NCBI GenBank assembly: GCA_963169645.1
Contig: CAUJCO010000008.1
Coordinates: 82,599-146,598 of the forward strand
Direction of reading: 5' to 3'
Length of the DNA stretch: 64,000 nucleotides
Source: Bacteroidota bacterium
GTDB taxonomy: Bacteria > Bacteroidota > Bacteroidia > Chitinophagales > JADIYW01
The notes under the pieces are model-generated. The model did no database searches. It was not told where the DNA came from and worked only from the letters and a program-made list of their open reading frames with translations. Both the position numbers and the translations under genes were made by a program. Within the stretch, counting starts at the first letter, position 1; every line of letters starts with the position of its first letter. Shown in pieces: positions 44,109-53,544 of this stretch.

Positions 44109-46628
44109 CTATTTCCAATTAGCCGCTTTTTTCTGTTCTCTTAATGCATCGAATTTTACAGTAGGATCTTTTTCTTCAGGTGCATTAATAAAGTGATTAA
44201 ATCTTTTTCTTATTTCTGGCGTTTCTATTGCCACTTTCCATTCACATTGGTATGCATTTACTAATGCTTGCATTTCCTGCTCCCATTGTTCCGCCATGCC
44301 AAGACTATCATTTACCACTACATTACGCAGGTAATTTATACCACCTTCCATTTTGTTTAGCCAGGTAGCTGTGCGGGTAAGCGTATCTGCTGTGCGTATA
44401 TAAAACATGAGGAAGCGATCGATATATTTAATACAAGTATCACTATCAATATCTGTTGCAAGTAAATGAGCGTGTTGTGGTTTGCTTCCACCGTTGCCAC
44501 ATACATATAAATTCCAGCCTTTTTCAGTTGCAATAATACCAAAGTCTTTGCTCTGTGCTTCGGCACATTCTCGTATGCAACCAGACACAGCAGACTTGAA
44601 TTTATGTGGTGCTCTTAATCCACGATATCGCTCTTCAATTTGTATAGCAAAGCTTACACTATCTTGTAATCCAAATCTACACCAAGTGCTTCCAACGCAA
44701 CTCTTTACGGTACGCAATGCTTTTCCGTATGCATGTCCACTTTCAAAACCAGCAGCAATGAGTTCACTCCATATAGAAGGTAAATCACTTACATGTGCAC
44801 CAAACAAATCAATACGCTGGCCGCCCGTTATTTTAGTATATAATCCGTATTTCTGAGCCACTTGTCCTATTACAATAAGTTTTTCAGGTGTGATTTCGCC
44901 ACCCGGAATGCGTGGAACAACAGAATAGGTGCCACCTTTTTGAATATTTGCAAGAAAACGGTCGTTGCTGTCCTGTGAAGTGTCGTTACCTTTTACAAGC
45001 ACCATTTCGTTCCAAAGGCTTGCTAATATTGATGATATAGCTGGTTTACAAATTTCACAACCATCACCCTTGCCTAAATTATCCAAAACTTGGTTGTATG
45101 TTCTTAAGTCATGGAGTTTTACTAAATCGAACAGTTCCTGTCTGCTATAATTAAAATGTTCACACAATACATTTCTTACGTATTTTCCTTGTTGCTTCAT
45201 GGTATATACCATCAAGTCTTTTACCATTGGCAAGCAACCGCCGCAACCGGTTCCGGCCTTTGTGCATTTTTTAATGTCGTCTATGGTTTCACAACCTTGA
45301 TTGATAACTGCACTACAAATAGCAGCTTTATCTACGCTTTCGCAACTGCATATTAAAGCATCATCCGGTAAAGCAACAATTCCTGCACCTTCCTCTTTTT
45401 TTACATCTCTTGCCGGCAGTATTAAATCTTCGGGGTGTGGTGGAAGAATAAGTTTGTTTTTACACGTTTGTAATAAAATATTATACTGTGTGGTATCGCC
45501 TATTAATACACCACCCAATAAATGCTTTCCGTCGGCAGTAACATTAATTCGCTTATATATACCTTTTGAAGTATCTTTCAACACAATGTTGCGTACGGTA
45601 TCACCTTGTGCAAAAGGATCGCCGAAACTTGCCACATCCGTTCCTACAAGCTTCAATTTTGTACTCATATCAAAACCTGTAAATTCTTTTGTTCTTATAT
45701 TTGATTTTGCATGTATGCGACAAATTTCGTTTACAGTCACATCAGCCATTTCATATCCTGGCGCAATTAAGCCGTATGTCATTTCATTATACAAAGCACA
45801 TTCTCCAATGGCATAAATATTTTCATCGCTTGTTTGCATAAAATTATTTACCACAATTCCACCGTTTATACCTGTTTCTAATCCGCACTCAACAGCTAAT
45901 TCACCACGTGGTTTAATGCCTGCAGAAATTACAATCATATCTGTTGACAGAGAAGTACCATCCGTAAATTGCATTCCGGTTACATTTTCTTTTCCACTTA
46001 TTTTAGCAGTGTTTTTGTTGGTGTGAATATTTAGACCTATGTTGGTTAATGTGTTGGATAGTATTTTAGATCCGGATTCGTCTAGCTGCCGCGGCATTAG
46101 TCTCGGTGCAAACTCAATTACATCCGGATTTTTAATTCCAAGATCAAGCAATGCTTTTGCAGCCTCGAGCCCAAGTAATCCACCACCGATTACTGCTCCA
46201 CGTTTTACCTTTTTTGCATACGATTGAATAAGATGTAAATCTTCAATTGTACGATATAGAAAAACACCTCTTTTATCTATACCATCTATGTTAGGAACAA
46301 AAGCGGCAGAACCGGTAGCCATAACCAGTATATCATAATGCATTACATAGCCTTTGTACGTTTGCAATAGTTTGATAGAATTTCTGATATACAGAACAGG
46401 GTCGCATAAATGAAGCTTAATGTTATTTTCAGCATACCATGATGCAGGAGCAAGCGTTAAGTCGTCAACACCTTTTCCGTTGAAGAAATCACTTAGGTGA
46501 ACCCGGTCGTAAGCGGGGTACTGCTCTTCTCCGAAAACAATAAGTTCCAAGTCAGGGAGTTTTTTGGCAATAAGTTTTTCGCAGAATTTATATCCAACCA
46601 TGCCATTTCCAATTACTACTACTTTCAT
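44109..46628 (-). CDS. nirB: NADH-dependent nitrite reductase large subunit NirB
   Basis: 839 residues, full length. FAD/NAD(P)H-binding N-terminal half (VVIGNGMVGYKFCEKL; GAVIGGGLLGLEAAKALLDLG), a BFD-type [2Fe-2S] domain (CSCESVDK..CTKAGTGCGGCLP at about 430-470), ferredoxin-like domain, then the sulfite/nitrite reductase domain with siroheme-[4Fe-4S] ligands in CVGSTWC and CIREC. Reduces nitrite by six electrons to ammonium. With NirD and NirC it forms a nitrite assimilation or detoxification module; no nitrate reductase is nearby. Confidence 0.96.
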   Translation of the reverse strand: MKVVVIGNGMVGYKFCEKLIAKKLPDLELIVFGEEQYPAYDRVHLSDFFNGKGVDDLTLAPASWYAENNIKLHLCDPVLYIRNSIKLLQTYKGYVMHYDILVMATGSAAFVPNIDGIDKRGVFLYRTIEDLHLIQSYAKKVKRGAVIGGGLLGLEAAKALLDLGIKNPDVIEFAPRLMPRQLDESGSKILSNTLTNIGLNIHTNKNTAKISGKENVTGMQFTDGTSLSTDMIVISAGIKPRGELAVECGLETGINGGIVVNNFMQTSDENIYAIGECALYNEMTYGLIAPGYEMADVTVNEICRIHAKSNIRTKEFTGFDMSTKLKLVGTDVASFGDPFAQGDTVRNIVLKDTSKGIYKRINVTADGKHLLGGVLIGDTTQYNILLQTCKNKLILPPHPEDLILPARDVKKEEGAGIVALPDDALICSCESVDKAAICSAVINQGCETIDDIKKCTKAGTGCGGCLPMVKDLMVYTMKQQGKYVRNVLCEHFNYSRQELFDLVKLHDLRTYNQVLDNLGKGDGCEICKPAISSILASLWNEMVLVKGNDTSQDSNDRFLANIQKGGTYSVVPRIPGGEITPEKLIVIGQVAQKYGLYTKITGGQRIDLFGAHVSDLPSIWSELIAAGFESGHAYGKALRTVKSCVGSTWCRFGLQDSVSFAIQIEERYRGLRAPHKFKSAVSGCIRECAEAQSKDFGIIATEKGWNLYVCGNGGSKPQHAHLLATDIDSDTCIKYIDRFLMFYIRTADTLTRTATWLNKMEGGINYLRNVVVNDSLGMAEQWEQEMQALVNAYQCEWKVAIETPEIRKRFNHFINAPEEKDPTVKFDALREQKKAANWK

Positions 46629-47261
46629 AAACTGATTTTAAGTGTTACAAACGATAAACAATAAATTTTAATGAATATTTCAGAAATTTTGTTCTTATTG
46701 GCATGAAAATATAAATTCAGTTCAATATTTTCAATAAATATGCTACTGATTTTATGATAATTTAATAAATTGTGCAAAATAAATCACATAGAAATATTTA
46801 TTACATAATATTGCTGGTATTCTATTTATAATTATGATAGGAGAGACGTTGATATATCAACGTTATAAGAATATACAAGGTGGTATTAGCAGATTTTTAT
46901 TTTATATATACTTAGCAGTTGATTTGTAATTGAATTATACACGCAATGTATGTGCTTACTTATTTTAAATCGATACGGCTACCACACCTTATGATAATTA
47001 GAAAATTTATCATCTATTTTTTGAAAGGTGTAAAATATAAAAATATCACATGCATTAAGCAGGTCTTCTATTTTGTAAATGTAACGTTTATGAGAAATTA
47101 TTGTAACAACAAGAGAAAGGTAATAGCAGTTGTGAGCGGTATTTAGATAGCATTTGCGGAACCTGTAGCTGTAAATATTTTCCTCCTATATAATCACCTA
47201 ATACATTTAATAATTATCAGCAATAGCATGTGTTCTTAATAACCCGGTTTAAAAAGTGTAA
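46629..47261. other. gene-poor region upstream of nirB
   Basis: 633 bp, very AT-rich. It holds the nirB promoter region and an 18-bp palindrome at 46846-46863. The only open frame of note (46946-47146, 66 codons, plus strand) has no start signal, is rich in Ile/Lys/Tyr as expected of random AT-rich sequence, and is not called. No RNA gene recognised. Confidence 0.6.
46846..46863. promoter_or_regulatory. 18-bp perfect palindrome upstream of nirB
   Basis: ACGTTGATATATCAACGT, 218 bases before the nirB start. The half-site TTGAT resembles Crp/Fnr boxes, but the spacer is two bases instead of four, so it is not a standard FNR site. It could bind a dimeric regulator of the nitrite operon. Confidence 0.35.
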
Positions 47262-48275
47262 TTAAATTTTGTAGTTTCTGAGTAGGGCTTCTTCAATCAT
47301 TTTTAGTTCTATGCATTTTTCTATTTCGTACACTTCTTGTGTTTTGTCAACACGCGCTGCTAAGTCCGTTACGGTATCGCTTTCGCTCTTGTTTTTCCAT
47401 TGGAAGAGTGCTGTATAAATATCGCTAAATTGTTCTATTGGGTTGATTTCTATATCCTCTATTTTTCTTCTAAGTAGTGCAAATAAAACATCTATACAAT
47501 ACGCCAACTTATCTTTATCGGAAATTGTTTTTATTTCCAAATAAAGTTCTTTAAACGTGATGTCTAGTTTTTTTAATCCTTCATACGCAAAATAAACGGT
47601 GCCTGTTCCTGTAGAACTTGTTTCCCAATTTCTATCAAATAAAACTTTTCTAAAATAGTGTTTACCTTCTTCTCCGCAAAGTGAAAACCCCAATATAATT
47701 CCGGCATTACAATCTGTTGAGGCGTGCTCGCATCCTAATTCATATAACTTTTCGAGCACTGTTTTTTTGTTTTTTACTTTACAAACCAATGCCGGAATAA
47801 ATTCCGGAAATAAATTTTTTCCATAACAATTTTCAATTGCCTTTTCAATCTTATCTTGGTACGCTTCACAGTCGAAATGTAATAATCCTAATACGGCATA
47901 TTTTGATATATAATAATCGGTATCTGTATGCTCAAAAATATAAGTAGCCAATATTTGCTTTATTGGTTCGTATTTTAAACAGCCTAAGACTTCCAATATT
48001 TCAGCATCTGTATTTTCATTTAATTTACCTTGATGAAATGATACGTTAAAAATTTGTTCTGCCATAGAATGGTTGCCAAATGCTTTAAAAATTAGCAATA
48101 AATAACTGTAATGGAAATCAGTTGGATGGGAAAGGTACTGCGTTAAAATTGCATCGGCATCTGTGTTGTCACCACATTTTACTATGGAATAAATGAGTGG
48201 ACGCAACATTGCTACCTCTCTTTTTGATTTATCTCTCTTTAAATATTCTAATAACTCACTTGTGTTTTTTTGCAT
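47262..48275 (-). CDS. hypothetical HEAT-like helical repeat protein
   Basis: 337 residues, not recognised. No signal peptide. The sequence is almost entirely amphipathic helices with a loose repeat of about 35-40 residues (for example DAEILEVLGCLKYEPIKQILATYIFEH and YISKYAVLGLLHFDCEAYQDKIEKAIENC), suggestive of HEAT-like repeats. An STGTGTVYFAYEG block near 220 is distinctive. Isolated by about 250 bp on each side; function unknown. Confidence 0.6.
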   Translation of the reverse strand: MQKNTSELLEYLKRDKSKREVAMLRPLIYSIVKCGDNTDADAILTQYLSHPTDFHYSYLLLIFKAFGNHSMAEQIFNVSFHQGKLNENTDAEILEVLGCLKYEPIKQILATYIFEHTDTDYYISKYAVLGLLHFDCEAYQDKIEKAIENCYGKNLFPEFIPALVCKVKNKKTVLEKLYELGCEHASTDCNAGIILGFSLCGEEGKHYFRKVLFDRNWETSSTGTGTVYFAYEGLKKLDITFKELYLEIKTISDKDKLAYCIDVLFALLRRKIEDIEINPIEQFSDIYTALFQWKNKSESDTVTDLAARVDKTQEVYEIEKCIELKMIEEALLRNYKI

Positions 48276-48531
48276 GGATTATTTTTTTATAAAAAAACTA
48301 TTCTAAATAAAATTGCATTTATCAGTTGAATTCAACAAACGCTACTACGAATCATGTACCTGTTTTTATAGTTTAATTATATACTTCAAGTCTTCTAAGT
48401 ACATATTTTTTTAAAAAAAATAGATACCAATCAGCATATTTTCCCATTTTAATTTTGATGTATCAAACTGCCTGTATTTACAGGTGTTTTCATAATCAAA
48501 AAAATCCCATTTTGCAAAAATGATCATTTTT

Positions 48532-49596
48532 CTAATTAATAGCTGCATTTATTTTTTGCCATAATTCATTGTCAAATCCTGAAGTAGCGAAGCTAGGATT
48601 TGCCGGATCGGATGCATCACCCATGCGAACAATGACCATATTTTTACTTGGAATGATGTATAATTTTTGATCGGATGCACCTAAAGCTGCAAACATATCC
48701 GGTGGTGCATTTGGAATTAAATGGCCTGTAAAAACTGTTTGCATGCCAGGAACCATAAATTTCGATTTACCATTTAACCATGTTAAATAGCCATACGCCG
48801 GATTGATATCTTGTGAAGCATTGCTACTCTCTGTAAAATAGGATTCATTCAATATTTGCTCGTCCTTCCATTTACCTTTATTAAGTTCTAACAATCCAAA
48901 ACGTGCCATACTACGTGCCGTGCTGTGATAAATAGTATAAATGGCACCCTTGTTCCAATAACCATCCATACCAATTTTATTTTTTAGATGTTCTGTATAA
49001 TATGTTGTGAAATCGGTATCACTTACAGCAGCTACTACATCAAATAATTTTTGGAATACATTGCTATACGACCATCTTGTTCCTGCATCCGCTAAATAGG
49101 TGAGATTAGGTTTGATGACGAGTTGACTTTCGTCGTTTAATCCGGAAGTCATTGTAAGCAAATGTTTGCATGTAATTAGGTCTTCCTTATCGCTTGTTTC
49201 ACTCGTCCATCCGGCACCTAAATAATCCGATACTTTATGATTGATATCTAATAAACCTTCTTGTTGTGCAATGCCGACAGTGGCACTTAATAATGTTTTC
49301 CCGGCACTATTCCATTCCCAAATGGTGGTCGATTTTTGTCCGTCAAAATAAATTTCTACGGCAATTCTTCCATTTACTAAAATTATAAATGATTTGGTAT
49401 GTTTGAGGGCAAGGTATGTTTTTAATTCTGTTAAAGCATTCGTGTTCCAGCCTAATTGTTCCGGTGCAACAGTTTCCCAAGTAGTAGCCGTATTTGGTGG
49501 AAAATACATGGTGGTTAAATCGGAATCCTCTTTTTGGCAACTCATGAGTATTAGTAAAATGGCAATGCAAAACACCTTATGTATTCGTTTTTTCAT
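48532..49596 (-). CDS. serine hydrolase lipoprotein (class C beta-lactamase family)
   Basis: 354 residues from the second ATG at 49596, where the lipoprotein signal starts (MKKRIHKVF..LILMSC, lipid Cys20). Catalytic SxxK is SAGK at 97-100; the YSN motif lies in RWSYSNVFQKL; a KTG-like element is replaced by FTGHLIPN near the end. The WEWNSAGKTLLSATVGIAQQEGLLD block is typical of EstB/PBP-like esterases and D-aminopeptidases. Periplasmic or outer-membrane; the substrate could be an ester or a peptide. Not a resistance enzyme on this evidence. Confidence 0.85.
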   Translation of the reverse strand: MKKRIHKVFCIAILLILMSCQKEDSDLTTMYFPPNTATTWETVAPEQLGWNTNALTELKTYLALKHTKSFIILVNGRIAVEIYFDGQKSTTIWEWNSAGKTLLSATVGIAQQEGLLDINHKVSDYLGAGWTSETSDKEDLITCKHLLTMTSGLNDESQLVIKPNLTYLADAGTRWSYSNVFQKLFDVVAAVSDTDFTTYYTEHLKNKIGMDGYWNKGAIYTIYHSTARSMARFGLLELNKGKWKDEQILNESYFTESSNASQDINPAYGYLTWLNGKSKFMVPGMQTVFTGHLIPNAPPDMFAALGASDQKLYIIPSKNMVIVRMGDASDPANPSFATSGFDNELWQKINAAIN

Positions 49597-49755
49597 GTAG
49601 AACATTTAGTCGAAGTTAGACTTTTATTTTTTAAATTGGTTTAATGGAATTGTAATGTTTTTAACGATATTTTTGGATGTGCTATTAGACGTGTTGATTT
49701 GTTTCTGTACCTGTATGAAAGAAAAATATATTTTGGTCTATTCTGCGTTGTGTAT

Positions 49756-50295
49756 TCATTCATCTTTAAGTTTAGCATAGATGTCCAGACTAATAAATTT
49801 TCCGTTCTTTATTTCGCAATCTCTCATGGTACCTTCGTAATGGAAGTCGAGTTTTTTCATTGCATTTATGCAATTTAAATTATCCGATTCGACAAGTCCT
49901 TCTATTCTATGTAGTCCTAATTTTTCAAAACCGTAATTACAAATTATCGGCATTACCTCAGTCATAATACCTTGTCCCCAAAACTCTTTCAAAAGCCAAA
50001 ATCCTATTTCTGCTTTTTTGTGTTCTTTGCTTAAGCTGTTTAATCCGCCTGCACCATAAAATATTTTATTATCTATTGAACAAACTGCCCACCAAATTCC
50101 TGTTTCATTTCTTTCCAAGTCAGCGTAAAAAGTCATTTGTTCTTTTGTCGCTTCCAATGTCTGAAAATTAACACCGTAATATTTTATGATGTCCGGGTGA
50201 GAAAGCCCTTTGAATATATTATCAATGTCGCTATCAACTATTTGTCGAAGTAACAATTTTTCTGTTTTTATTGTTGGGAAAACGAATGTTGTCAT
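49756..50295 (-). CDS. GNAT acetyltransferase, RimJ/RimL-like
   Basis: 179 residues. Starts with TEKLLLRQIVDSDIDNIFKGLSHPDI, typical of the RimJ/RimL/SpeG group, with IGFWLLKEFWGQGIMTEVMPIICNYGF (acetyl-CoA loop, here WGQGIM) and IEGLVESDNLNCINAMKKLDFHYEGTMRD. Acetylates an N-terminal or small-molecule amine; substrate unknown. Isolated gene. Confidence 0.88.
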   Translation of the reverse strand: MTTFVFPTIKTEKLLLRQIVDSDIDNIFKGLSHPDIIKYYGVNFQTLEATKEQMTFYADLERNETGIWWAVCSIDNKIFYGAGGLNSLSKEHKKAEIGFWLLKEFWGQGIMTEVMPIICNYGFEKLGLHRIEGLVESDNLNCINAMKKLDFHYEGTMRDCEIKNGKFISLDIYAKLKDE

Positions 50296-50932
50296 ATTCT
50301 ATCTGTCGTTTATAGTAGTGTTTGTCTTTGTATTAACTGCAAAGAGTTTTAGTTTGTCGTTTGTGCGGATTTCGATGTACAAATGTTTATGCGAAGTACG
50401 CAGTTCAAAATTAGCACAAATTTCCATGCGAAGTACGTCACTTGATATTTTACCAAACTGCCTATTATTTGCAGAAAAAATCAATAATATTTTGCATTCA
50501 GAATTTTTGTAAAAAAAATCGCATTTCTTGTTTTGTTTTTTCATTTCAATTTTTGCATACCAAACTATCCGTATTTATTGTTTGTTTCGAACAACGAAAA
50601 ATCGCATTTTGATTTTATAAATCTCATTTTCAGATTTGTTGTCAAACCAGTCCATTAATTTCGCACTACTTTCTACTTATTCGGATAAATTATTTCTTAC
50701 CGAAAATGAAAAATATTTGTCAAACAAAAGTCGACCGGAAAGGAGCGAAGTTGCTTTTTAGAATAATACTATGCAGACTGCTTCAAATCAAAAAAATGTA
50801 CTATAAAAATTCTGAACAATATTGTTTGAAGGTACGGGAAATTATTTAAAGCAATTTTTCTTGTGTTGGCTTTGCAAGCTTTGGTATGTGTTTGGGCTTG
50901 TGTGGATTGGTAATGTGTGTCTGCTTCACGGG
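50296..50932. other. gene-poor region with a decayed attC-like element
   Basis: 637 bp. 50345-50470 resembles the inner part of the attC-like elements further right (see separate entry). Short strings such as ACCAAACTGCC (50453-50463) recur in variants near 50562 and 48466. The 81-codon frame at 50299-50544 has no family resemblance and is not called. The remainder shows nothing recognisable. Confidence 0.5.
50345..50470. repeat. degenerate attC-like element
   Basis: The core from 50376 (TACAAATGTTTATGCGAAGT) aligns with the loop region of the element at 58811-58944 over about 60 bases, including two copies of an ACAAAT-CAT-CGAAG(C/T)AC motif. The flanking arms are recognisable only weakly (GTTTGTCGTTTGTGCGGATTT on the left, split as printed by mismatches; CCAAACTGCC on the right). 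It is probably an old, inactive copy. Confidence 0.4.
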
Positions 50933-53143
50933 TTATTTGATTACTCTGTCAAAAATTCCAACAACTTTAAAATTCAATAAGTCATCTTCAGACAATTCAA
51001 TATTCTCGTATTCTTCAAGTGTCGAAAGTGGCTTTAGTATTATAGCTTCATGTCTCCATCCTTCATCAGAAATCTTCTTTTCACTATGATACTCTTTAAC
51101 AGTATAGCCTGAACCAAACTCTGAATCATTTATTGAAGTTGATTCAACTAATACAATTTTTACATTTCTTGTTCCACCTTCATCTTGCTTAAATAAACAA
51201 TATGAGCCATTCGGGATTTTTTTATTCATTGATTCGCCAACCACTTTACAAACAAAATAACCTTTTTTTGCTGAGATATTGAAAGGTGGCTCGATCCAAG
51301 TTAATTCAGAATGTGATTGCAATTCGCTGAAATTACCTGCAGCAGCAGAAATGTCTACTAATGGAATACTATTAACGTATGGCTTAATCTCTTCATTACG
51401 GAGAATTCTGAATGGTATTTGCTTTTTGTAAGTTTCAATATGATCCTTTAAATATTCTCGCAAACCCGGATTACATGCATATATGAATGTTCCTTTTATG
51501 CCGCGGTACATAATGGTTTTATAAATATTTATTATGTATGACTTCAAAATATTAATATCAGAAACGCCCTTCTTACCATTTATGTCAAAATATTTATCTG
51601 GGTAAATTATTAAAGAATTCGTCTTTTTATCAAAATCAATCTCTTTTCCGAAAATCACAGCTGCATAATTTAAATCATATCCTTGTGTGGTATGAATACA
51701 TCCTATTTCATTAAATGCATTTGATGAATTAATCCAATCTTTATCTGTGGTATTCCATTTAAAATCTAGACCATCTAACTCAATATCAGTTGTGTTAGGG
51801 GGTGGTGGTGGGTTTAGTTTTGGATTTGATTTCCATGGCCATGAATAACCCGCAATCATCCTACAGAGTCCGAACACATTCTCTTTCTTGCTCAACTCTA
51901 TAAATAAGTCATTGAAATTATCGAAAATGAGTAATTCGTAATTCTCTTCTTGATATTTCGTCTTACCAAGTCTTTTGATATTTAGTAAGTCATCAACAAA
52001 TTGAATGTAATTGTTGCCACCCTTGACACGCATTTGGGATTTTAATTCAAGAAGTAATGAATTTTTATCAATTAAGAGTTTATTGAACTTTTCCGAATCA
52101 ACATCTGAAGGTTTTACTGACTGAGCAGAATCGTAAAAGAACAACTGATTTTTACTGTTTGCGATTATCCAGTCTAATTCTGTACCACTATCATCTAAGC
52201 CAAGCTTTTTGTTGTTTTTTTTGAAAGCACCCATCCAACTGATATTCTTATACTTCCTCAGTCTATGTGCTTCATCAACTATTAACAAGTCATATTTTTC
52301 ATTTAACTTGAAAGTGTCTGAAGGATTAATAACCATTGACGATTTTAAGCCAGGAATTTTTCTAAAAACATTTTCAAGAGATTCACGAAGGGATGTCATT
52401 GCTACCACTAAGCCAATTTTAGCATTTGGATATTTCGTTTTAAATTCTCTTACGAGCTTAATTTCTTTTAATTCATCCTCATTGTATTCATCTGATTGCA
52501 TTTCATCAATGTCTGATGTCATGAGCTTGATTAAGTATGTAGCAAGAATTGTTTTCCCAGTACCTGCACTTCCGCTTACAAATATTCTGTTCGAATTTTT
52601 AGTTGTTAGTCCATCTAATATTTCTAGAACAGAGTTGTATTGGTCTTCATTTAGTGCTTTATATGGGGAATATTTAAATAGTTCGGAATTTTCAATTTCA
52701 GTTAACGATTTTTTTACAATTTTCCGCTCAGTGAGTTTATTCCAAACCTCTTTAAACAGATTTTTGTAAAGATCTTGTTGGTAATAATTATGGTTTATTA
52801 ATCCATAGTTGCCATTTTGAAGATTGTAAGTTCCTTCAGCTGTTATGTATTGAATCAGATTAGATTCTATATCAAGTGTGGCAGATTTGTTGAATTTGTC
52901 AGAGCCAATAATTGAAATTGTATCGAGTTTACAGCGTTCAGGATTACCTAGATGGTTTTTTATACGACTTAGTGCATTAGTGGATTCACCCACATATGCA
53001 ACCTTTATATTTTCATTTTGAATGAAATAAACCAAAGGCCATTGATTTTTCACCCAAGGATTCTGTTCAATTTTATTGAGTGAGTCCTTGTGAAAAGGAT
53101 ATTGTTCTGAAACTTCTATTGATAATTCAAAAGACAAACTCAT
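50933..53143 (-). CDS. GIY-YIG nuclease - DUF2075 helicase - S24 peptidase-like fusion
   Basis: 736 residues. GIY-YIG domain at about 36-115 (LVYF, VAYVGEST, R60 in ALSRIKNHL); SF1-type DUF2075 ATPase at about 165-600 with Walker A GSAGTGKT (191-198), VDEAHRLR and a late CIHTTQGYDLNYAAVI motif; then an S24/LexA-like module with VVGESMNKKIPNG at about 633-645, where the Ser of GESM would be the nucleophile. The start overlaps the MazG-like stop (ATGA), so the two are coupled. The mix of nuclease, helicase and stress-type protease points to DNA-damage response or phage defence; function is inferred. Confidence 0.85.
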   Translation of the reverse strand: MSLSFELSIEVSEQYPFHKDSLNKIEQNPWVKNQWPLVYFIQNENIKVAYVGESTNALSRIKNHLGNPERCKLDTISIIGSDKFNKSATLDIESNLIQYITAEGTYNLQNGNYGLINHNYYQQDLYKNLFKEVWNKLTERKIVKKSLTEIENSELFKYSPYKALNEDQYNSVLEILDGLTTKNSNRIFVSGSAGTGKTILATYLIKLMTSDIDEMQSDEYNEDELKEIKLVREFKTKYPNAKIGLVVAMTSLRESLENVFRKIPGLKSSMVINPSDTFKLNEKYDLLIVDEAHRLRKYKNISWMGAFKKNNKKLGLDDSGTELDWIIANSKNQLFFYDSAQSVKPSDVDSEKFNKLLIDKNSLLLELKSQMRVKGGNNYIQFVDDLLNIKRLGKTKYQEENYELLIFDNFNDLFIELSKKENVFGLCRMIAGYSWPWKSNPKLNPPPPPNTTDIELDGLDFKWNTTDKDWINSSNAFNEIGCIHTTQGYDLNYAAVIFGKEIDFDKKTNSLIIYPDKYFDINGKKGVSDINILKSYIINIYKTIMYRGIKGTFIYACNPGLREYLKDHIETYKKQIPFRILRNEEIKPYVNSIPLVDISAAAGNFSELQSHSELTWIEPPFNISAKKGYFVCKVVGESMNKKIPNGSYCLFKQDEGGTRNVKIVLVESTSINDSEFGSGYTVKEYHSEKKISDEGWRHEAIILKPLSTLEEYENIELSEDDLLNFKVVGIFDRVIK

Positions 53144-53469
53144 AATTCATTATACTTTTTAGCATTTCCTTTTGATTTATTAACTGGATATTTCTCGCCA
53201 TTTTTCTTTATTTTTTCTAATACAATGTCTCTTATATTAAGTTGATATTTATCTGCAAGAAGAAATGCATACGCAAAAATGTCGGCTAACTCTTCTTTTA
53301 CCTTTTCCTTGTTAGCTTCATCAGGGTTTTTCCATAAAAATAGTTCAAGCAATTCGCCCGCTTCTACATTAATTGCAAGTGCTAAATCTTTGGGATTGTG
53401 GAACTGCTCCCAATCTCTTTCATTTCTGAATTTTAAAAGTGCTTCAATTATTTCTTCGTTTTCCTTCAT
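53140..53469 (-). CDS. MazG-like nucleotide pyrophosphohydrolase
   Basis: 109 residues. All-alpha NTP pyrophosphatase: LAINVEAGELLELFLW carries the ExxE metal pair and EELADIFAYAFLLAD the second ExxxD pair, with KNGEKYPVNKSKGNAKKY at the end as in RS21-C6/MazG-like proteins. Hydrolyses NTPs to NMPs, usually house-cleaning. Here it is translated just ahead of, and coupled to, the GIY-YIG/DUF2075 gene, so it is probably part of one system that alters nucleotide pools. Confidence 0.88.
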   Translation of the reverse strand: MKENEEIIEALLKFRNERDWEQFHNPKDLALAINVEAGELLELFLWKNPDEANKEKVKEELADIFAYAFLLADKYQLNIRDIVLEKIKKNGEKYPVNKSKGNAKKYNEL

Positions 53470-53544
53470 TACTTGTTAGGTTTATGCATGGTTAAAGCCA
53501 ATTTGTATTCATCATTACAAGACAATTGTAATTGAGAAAGCATT

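Noticed and set aside
46849..46860. Standard FNR/Crp site in the nirB palindrome
   Set aside because: Spacer is two bases, not the four needed for TTGAT-N4-ATCAA.
46946..47146. 66-codon frame upstream of nirB
   Set aside because: Random-like AT-rich composition, no start signal, no family resemblance.
50299..50544. 81-codon minus-strand frame after the GNAT gene
   Set aside because: Overlaps the decayed attC-like element and has no protein-like pattern.
53475..53481. GTTAGGT, an exact attC/attI core, upstream of the MazG-like gene
   Set aside because: A single heptamer with no paired arm; expected by chance.
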